A stretch of DNA of 9,639 nucleotides from positions 1 through 9,639 of the forward strand of contig DATHNF010000020.1 in assembly GCA_035486285.1 (NCBI GenBank), given 5' to 3'. The translations under genes were made by a program, and so were the position numbers. This DNA is from DATHNF01 sp035486285. GTDB lineage: Bacteria > Patescibacteriota > Saccharimonadia > Saccharimonadales > UBA4665. Of the stretch, positions 5,587 to 9,639 are shown in pieces (positions within the stretch are counted from its first letter, which is position 1; every line of letters begins with the position of its first letter). Under the pieces are notes generated by a model. That model was not told the origin of the DNA. It worked only from the letters and a program-made list of their open reading frames with translations, and searched no databases.

Positions 5587-5976
5587 TCAGCTCTGGACCG
5601 AGAACCGACCATCATCCGGCGTAATATCTAGCAAGACTCTCGTGGCCGTTGTGGTATTACAGATTCTGCTTGCCACTACCTGTAGGGCCTCATCCTCTCC
5701 TGTTGGGATCTCTTTGCGCGCTAAACTTTCGGCGCGTTGCCGGGCTTGCTCACAGGCCTCTTCAAGGAGCGGCCTGATTGCGGTTCGGCTGGCGCTACTA
5801 ATAACGACACTGTGGCCGTAATGACGGCCATCGCCTTTGTTGCCAACATTCTTGGGAAGCCCTAAGAAATTTACGTCAAACTCAGCCCCCAGTTCTTGCT
5901 CGACAATCCGATGCGCCGCGATAATATCATCGGGTGTAGCAAATAATTCTCCCTGGATCAAACGCTCTCTGGACAT
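5587..5976 (-). CDS. Unrecognised 129-residue protein
   Basis: I do not recognise this protein. It looks soluble: MSRERLIQGELF, then an alpha/beta-like region with GLPKNVGNKGDGRHYGHSVV, a charged helix LEEACEQARQRAESLARK, and a C-terminal segment with TRVLLDITPDD. I chose ATG 5976 because a TATACT box lies six bases upstream, as for a leaderless transcript. An alternative TTG start at 6039 would add 21 residues and overlap the upstream gene by 17 bases, with no good Shine-Dalgarno. It lies between another orphan gene and the LexA-like gene in the same direction, so the three may be related in expression. Confidence 0.6.
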   Translation of the reverse strand: MSRERLIQGELFATPDDIIAAHRIVEQELGAEFDVNFLGLPKNVGNKGDGRHYGHSVVISSASRTAIRPLLEEACEQARQRAESLARKEIPTGEDEALQVVASRICNTTTATRVLLDITPDDGRFSVQS

Positions 5977-5982
5977 GCTAGA

Positions 5983-5988
5983 AGTATA
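5983..5988 (-). promoter_or_regulatory. TATACT box six bases before a start codon
   Basis: On the minus strand TATACT is followed by TCTAGC and then ATG 5976. The spacing would put the transcription start at the ATG. No good -35 box is visible. Confidence 0.4.
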
Positions 5989-6022
5989 CCCTTGCCTCAC
6001 CTCAAAGCCTATTGTTCTATGT

Positions 6023-6394
6023 TTAATCTGCTTGTGCAAAATTCCGTTCTTGCCCTTGTAGGTATTCGACTGTCATTCGGAATATATGCCGGGCGTGATT
6101 AGTTCCTTCAGAAACAGATTCGCTCCCAGCCTCTTCGCTAAGCTTTCCGGCCACATACCCAAGTCGCCGATGCGTAAAAACGGCCTCCTGAGGATACGCC
6201 GTTTCGCGGCTGTCATAGAATAAGGATTTAGTGGTTACGCCTAAGGACAACAGGCCAGAAAACATAACGTTCATCCTTCTATAATTTTCAGCACTTAGGT
6301 AAGGTGACGCTAGGCCGAAGGCCATTCTTTCGTCCTCACTGTCAAAACTTACGATAGCACGACCCGCTCGAGTATTATGTGGGCGAATATCCAT
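6023..6394 (-). CDS. Unrecognised 123-residue protein
   Basis: I do not recognise this protein. It looks soluble and has no membrane segment: an N-terminal IVSFDSEDERMAFGLASPYL, a middle MFSGLLSLGVTTKSLFYDSR, then AVFTHRRLGYVAGKLSEEAG and a helical C-terminus ARHIFRMTVEYLQGQ. It contains no cysteine. Start ATG 6394 has a promoter placed for a leaderless mRNA (TATAGT seven bases upstream, TTGTTT 16 bases before that). The next gene downstream starts 46 bases after its stop, or overlaps it if the TTG start is used. The ORF is well bounded and unobstructed, but without homologs its reality is likely rather than proven. Confidence 0.6.
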   Translation of the reverse strand: MDIRPHNTRAGRAIVSFDSEDERMAFGLASPYLSAENYRRMNVMFSGLLSLGVTTKSLFYDSRETAYPQEAVFTHRRLGYVAGKLSEEAGSESVSEGTNHARHIFRMTVEYLQGQERNFAQAD

Positions 6395-6401
6395 GTGCTT
6401 T

Positions 6402-6429
6402 ACTATATAATTTTATGTTCTATAAACAA
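6402..6429 (-). promoter_or_regulatory. Predicted leaderless promoter
   Basis: On the minus strand TTGTTT (6429-6424), a 16-base spacer and TATAGT (6407-6402, five of six) end seven bases before ATG 6394. Nearly the whole 36-base gap is AT-rich promoter, leaving no space for a Shine-Dalgarno. Confidence 0.5.
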
Positions 6430-6430
6430 A

Positions 6431-6832
6431 TTAATTTCTAGATTTCTCCCCTGGGAAAACCCAGTACTTGTACCAGAGGTAACTCCACACGGTGAAGAAG
6501 CCAGCGGAAATGAAGAAGCCGATGTAGGGCGTGATGCCAATGTGCTTCAAAGCACCAATGATTAGGTAGTCGAGGACGAAGCCAATACTTTCGATAAACA
6601 CGTAGCGGGTGGCGTGCTGCATTTCGCTCAGCTTGTGGCGATCGGCAAAAGCCCAGTAGCGCTGCACGATGTAGTTCAGTGACCAGCCTATAACGTCAGC
6701 AGCTATTTTTGATGGCAGCCAGCTCCAGTGGAAGAGTGAGTAGCAAACGGCAAAGACCGCGTAGCCGACCCAGAAGTAAAGACTGCCGCCAGCCATGTAC
6801 TTGAGAAATCGTTTGGTGTTTTTGTTTGTCAT
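6431..6832 (-). CDS. GtrA-family membrane protein
   Basis: A 133-residue protein with four predicted membrane helices (about 12-34, 40-58, 77-97 and 102-123). It has the GtrA pattern: RFLKYMAGGSLYF at the start, then NYIVQRYWAFADR, and a closing WSYLWYKYWVF, the repeated aromatic-WxF ending typical of the family. GtrA proteins are proposed to flip polyprenyl-phosphate-linked sugars or to act in membrane glycan modification; teichoic acid and arabinogalactan pathways also use members. Its ATG overlaps the TGA of the O-antigen ligase-like gene (ATGA, 6829-6832), so translation is probably coupled. The pairing supports a role in surface polysaccharide assembly. The usual partner glycosyltransferase is not inside the window. 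Confidence 0.9.
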   Translation of the reverse strand: MTNKNTKRFLKYMAGGSLYFWVGYAVFAVCYSLFHWSWLPSKIAADVIGWSLNYIVQRYWAFADRHKLSEMQHATRYVFIESIGFVLDYLIIGALKHIGITPYIGFFISAGFFTVWSYLWYKYWVFPGEKSRN

Positions 6833-8136
6833 TCTTCTTTGTTAAGTCCTGGCGCCATGGCGATCCCGGCCAGTCCCCACCAGACATAGGCTATCGTATC
6901 GTCCGTCCAGGCATGGGACAACAAACCAATAAAGCTGAGGCCGACTAGGCTGGCGAATAGGCTCAGCACCAAAGCGTGTTCACGCCGCAGCCACAATAGA
7001 TAGCCAACGCCAACCGTGATTAACGCGAACAGCACCAGGCCCAGCCAACCGGTTTCCTGGCCGATCTGGACATAATAATTTTCGGCAATACGCGCCGGAT
7101 GGTTATTGTAAACACTGGCTGGTCCGGCTGTCCCCGGGCCGCGTCCAAGCGGCTCATGCAATACATCATGTATCCCACTCTTTAGAGCGCTAACGTGGCC
7201 CTGGTCAGACGTTGATTTAACAGCGGAGTGAGTCTGGGTATGGAGTACAAAGTTTTGGAAACTTACGTTATGACGCAAGGCAATAACAGCGATGGCAATA
7301 ACAACCAGCAGCCCGGCCAGTCCCCACAAATAGAGCCGTCGGACTCGGTGCGCGGCTGCGTTGGTCGCCAGCACAATCGCTAGGCTTAGCAACAAGCCGA
7401 TCCAAGCACTCCTTGAAAAGCTGAAGAACTCCACAACCAATGATGCCAAAAACAAACAACCGTACAAACGCCGCCGCTTACCCCGCAACCACAAGACAGC
7501 CAGTAGGCTAATCGGGACCAGTAGATAGGCGCCGAGCGGATTGGCACCACGCAGTGTCGAGGCAATCCGTATGTAGTGCGTATTGTGATTGATTGTCTCG
7601 TAAGCTGGTATGGTGTGTGGACCATACCCAAAATGGACTAGGAAGTCACTCGGCAGTACAAATATTTGCAAGAGGCCGAAAGCCACTACTATGCCCGCAG
7701 GCCACAGTACTATCCACTGCCAGTGGATACGCAACCGGGCTAACCGTAGCGCCACAGTCCAGGTAATTAAGAAGAAAACTAGGAAGCGCAGATTGACAAT
7801 CAAACCATAGCCCAATGCCTTGGCATCCACCGTATGCCGGTTGAGCGCCACCAAGCCCCAGAGCACATTGACGAGCATGTAGAGCAGTATCAGCCAGACT
7901 AAGCGCCGAGTTAGCGTATGGCTGCGGATCTTGCGGTCAGTCACCAATAGGAATGGTAGAGCCAGGGTGCAGACTGCTAGTAACACTTCCTTCCAAAGCC
8001 GCAGCGCCGTGTAGTGGCCGACCAAGCTTGAGCCCCAGACCGTCAAGAAGGCATGGAAAGGCATCACCAAGATAATGAACATGGTCATACTGGCAACCGC
8101 AGACAAAATAGTATACTTCAGCGCTGATGTCTTCAT
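6829..8136 (-). CDS. O-antigen ligase / polymerase-like membrane protein (Wzy_C type)
   Basis: A 435-residue polytopic membrane protein with roughly ten to twelve hydrophobic helices. Family landmarks are visible: STLRGANPLGAYLLVPI (193-209), FSFSRSAWIGLLL (238-250), matching the SRgaw motif, and a large extracytoplasmic loop (about 290-355) with PLGRGPGTAGP, NNHPARIAEN and then ENYYVQIGQETGWLGL (352-367), which fits the GxGxGt...HN...e.G.lG pattern. Such proteins move lipid-linked glycan onto an acceptor (ligase) or polymerise repeat units (Wzy). Ligase and polymerase cannot be told apart from sequence alone. The next gene, GtrA, overlaps by four bases. The start ATG 8136 has a promoter about 15 bases upstream and no Shine-Dalgarno. 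Confidence 0.88.
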   Translation of the reverse strand: MKTSALKYTILSAVASMTMFIILVMPFHAFLTVWGSSLVGHYTALRLWKEVLLAVCTLALPFLLVTDRKIRSHTLTRRLVWLILLYMLVNVLWGLVALNRHTVDAKALGYGLIVNLRFLVFFLITWTVALRLARLRIHWQWIVLWPAGIVVAFGLLQIFVLPSDFLVHFGYGPHTIPAYETINHNTHYIRIASTLRGANPLGAYLLVPISLLAVLWLRGKRRRLYGCLFLASLVVEFFSFSRSAWIGLLLSLAIVLATNAAAHRVRRLYLWGLAGLLVVIAIAVIALRHNVSFQNFVLHTQTHSAVKSTSDQGHVSALKSGIHDVLHEPLGRGPGTAGPASVYNNHPARIAENYYVQIGQETGWLGLVLFALITVGVGYLLWLRREHALVLSLFASLVGLSFIGLLSHAWTDDTIAYVWWGLAGIAMAPGLNKEE

Positions 8137-8150
8137 AGAATGCTATAACC

Positions 8151-8178
8151 AGTATATAGGTTAGCAAATATGTAACAA
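8151..8178 (-). promoter_or_regulatory. Predicted promoter of the O-antigen ligase-gtrA operon
   Basis: On the minus strand TTGTTA (8178-8173), a 16-base spacer and TATACT (8156-8151) end 14 bases before ATG 8136, giving a leader of only a few bases. In the rest of 8137-8281 I see no convincing plus-strand promoter for the divergent transferase. Confidence 0.5.
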
Positions 8179-8281
8179 TCACTCGGCAGCATGTATCATA
8201 GATGTAGTATGTTACGCGCGACAGATAGTCCAGTCCGAGAATGGCCGCCCGTAACATGAACTTGCCGCATAGAAATAATCT

Positions 8282-9639
8282 ATGAAGAACAACACTTCCC
8301 TCGTTTACAATGTCTGCCTAGTCATAGGCGACGCTTTGGCTATTACTGTCGCCTTCACTGTCGCATATATCCTCCGGGTAACCCTCGACCACCAGCGGCT
8401 GAGCGCCAGCGTGCATGCCCATACCTACATCGTCATACTAGTTAGCCTGCTGCCATTTTGGATCCTGCTTTTCGGCGTGCTTGGTTTGTATAATTCGCGT
8501 ATTTACGAGCGCCGGTTTAGCGAGCTGGGTCGCCTACTGATTGGCTCTTTCATAGGTATTTTGTTCATCATTAGTTATAGCTACATAACTAATACGACCA
8601 TCTTTCCGGCACGCCTGGTTACAGCTTATGGTTTCGGCCTGGCGTTCTTCTTCGTCCTGCTCTCACGAACGGCGGCTCGCGGTATCCGGCGCGAGCTTTT
8701 CAGCTACGGCATCGGCATTAATAACGTGCTACTCATCGGCAATACCCGCGTAACGTACGAGCTAATGGACTCGCTATCTCATACCGCTGTTACCGGGTAC
8801 CGGGTAATCGGATTGGTCGGTAAGGCCAAGCATATTCACCAGGCCAAACCAGAGTGCCGGGTTTTTGAGAATTTTGGTGAAGCTATCGCGGCCCTTGCCA
8901 ACAGCCAGCTACACACTATCGTGCAGACTGAGCTCTACGCAGCAGCCGAATACAACGACGAAATCCTGGTCTACGCCCAAGAACACCACATCGCCTATCG
9001 TTTCGTGCCTGGCAACAGTGAGCTATTCGTCGGCAACATACAGGTTGATTTGTTCCAATCGGTGCCAGTTATCGCTATTCACCAAACGGCATTGGTCGGC
9101 TGGGGGCGCGTTGTTAAGCGATTGTTTGACATATTGCTTGGCGGACTGCTATTGATCATTGCGACACCTTTTATGCTACTAATCGCGCTCTGTATAAAAC
9201 TCTCCGATGGTGGTCCGGTATTCTTGCGACAAACCCGTTTAACCCGTTTCAATCATAAGTTCAGGGTATTCAAATTTCGCTCCCACTTGGCCACCTACAA
9301 CGGCCTAAGCCCTGAGGAGGCTTTCCAAAAAATGGGCCGCCCAGAGCTTATTAAACAGTACCGCGAAAACGGCGACCAACTGCCAGACGATCCACGCATA
9401 ACACCGCTCGGCGGCTTCCTGCGACGCAGCAGTCTTGACGAACTACCCCAGCTCATAAACGTCGTCCGCGGCGATATCAGCCTGGTCGGGCCACGAGCAT
9501 TGATCCCAGAAGAGCTCGCTATTTACACCAAGCGCCATGCCATTCTCAGCGTCAAATCAGGCCTAACAGGCTTGGCGCAGGTCTCCGGACGACGCGACAT
9601 CAACTTCGATGAGCGGCGCAAGCTTGATCTCTACTATGT
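8282..9639 (+). CDS. Polyprenyl-phosphate sugar-1-phosphate transferase, 3' end outside the window
   Basis: Visible are 452 residues from ATG 8282; an in-frame TAA at 8276-8278 fixes the start at or after this ATG, and no Shine-Dalgarno precedes it. The N-terminal part has four to five membrane helices (about 9-31, 47-70, 84-101 and 108-130). A CoA-binding_3-like cytoplasmic domain follows (about 145-270, NNVLLIGNTRV). The catalytic domain starts near 277 (KRLFDILLGGLLLI) and has SDGGPVFLRQTR, FRVFKFRS, SLDELPQL with D386-E387, VGPRALIPEEL and GLTGLAQVSGRRD. This is the large WbaP/WcaJ-type class, which moves a sugar-1-phosphate to undecaprenyl phosphate as the first step of exopolysaccharide or O-antigen synthesis. 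The sugar cannot be read from sequence. It likely works with the divergent ligase-gtrA operon. Confidence 0.95.
   Translation, partial: MKNNTSLVYNVCLVIGDALAITVAFTVAYILRVTLDHQRLSASVHAHTYIVILVSLLPFWILLFGVLGLYNSRIYERRFSELGRLLIGSFIGILFIISYSYITNTTIFPARLVTAYGFGLAFFFVLLSRTAARGIRRELFSYGIGINNVLLIGNTRVTYELMDSLSHTAVTGYRVIGLVGKAKHIHQAKPECRVFENFGEAIAALANSQLHTIVQTELYAAAEYNDEILVYAQEHHIAYRFVPGNSELFVGNIQVDLFQSVPVIAIHQTALVGWGRVVKRLFDILLGGLLLIIATPFMLLIALCIKLSDGGPVFLRQTRLTRFNHKFRVFKFRSHLATYNGLSPEEAFQKMGRPELIKQYRENGDQLPDDPRITPLGGFLRRSSLDELPQLINVVRGDISLVGPRALIPEELAIYTKRHAILSVKSGLTGLAQVSGRRDINFDERRKLDLYY

Noticed and set aside
5977..6039. TTG 6039 as the start of the 129-residue gene
   Set aside because: It overlaps the upstream gene by 17 bases and lacks a good Shine-Dalgarno, whereas ATG 5976 has a well-placed TATACT box. 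It is kept only as an alternative.
8865..9155. Plus-strand frame inside the sugar-phosphate transferase gene
   Set aside because: It lies wholly within the long transferase frame, which has complete family motifs; the alternative translation is Ser/Thr-rich and featureless.

Overview
The window (9,639 bases, fairly balanced base composition) looks like a chromosomal piece of a small-genome bacterium. My best guess is a Patescibacteria/CPR lineage, probably Saccharibacteria (TM7). The pointers are an archaeal-like AspRS N-terminus, a membrane-anchored DsbA, a LexA-type DNA-binding domain without its protease domain, several orphan genes, a mixture of Shine-Dalgarno and apparently leaderless starts, and a surface-polysaccharide locus. 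This is inferred from gene style; there is no rRNA or other marker in the window to prove it.

Layout. On the minus strand, positions 1-1402 hold the 5' end of an aspartyl-tRNA synthetase and a CNNM-like CBS-domain membrane protein. A divergent intergenic region leads to a plus-strand anchored DsbA oxidoreductase (1553-2263). Positions 2264-2622 hold a long inverted repeat, a probable 30-residue small ORF on the minus strand, and a near-consensus promoter for it. Positions 2623-4747 (minus) carry a frameshifted nadD lying 21 bases behind an unrecognised 501-residue gene with a C-terminal zinc ribbon. Upstream of that gene, at 4748-4986, is the most striking element of the window: an RNA leader with the core of a cobalamin (B12) riboswitch, followed by a hairpin that buries the ribosome binding site and an upstream segment able to compete for it. 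A second copy of the long inverted repeat (4987-5063) precedes a LexA-like winged-helix protein and two orphan genes (5071-6394).

The right third is a cell-surface glycan locus. A GtrA-family membrane protein overlaps an O-antigen ligase-like protein by four bases on the minus strand (6431-8136). Divergently, a polyprenyl-phosphate sugar-1-phosphate transferase starts at 8282 and runs off the window. Together they suggest lipid-linked glycan initiation, sugar-lipid flipping or membrane modification, and polymer transfer or polymerisation.

The likely exciting element is the B12-riboswitch-type leader controlling an unknown gene, possibly together with nadD, in a probably reduced genome. Nothing in this window otherwise makes, imports or uses B12.
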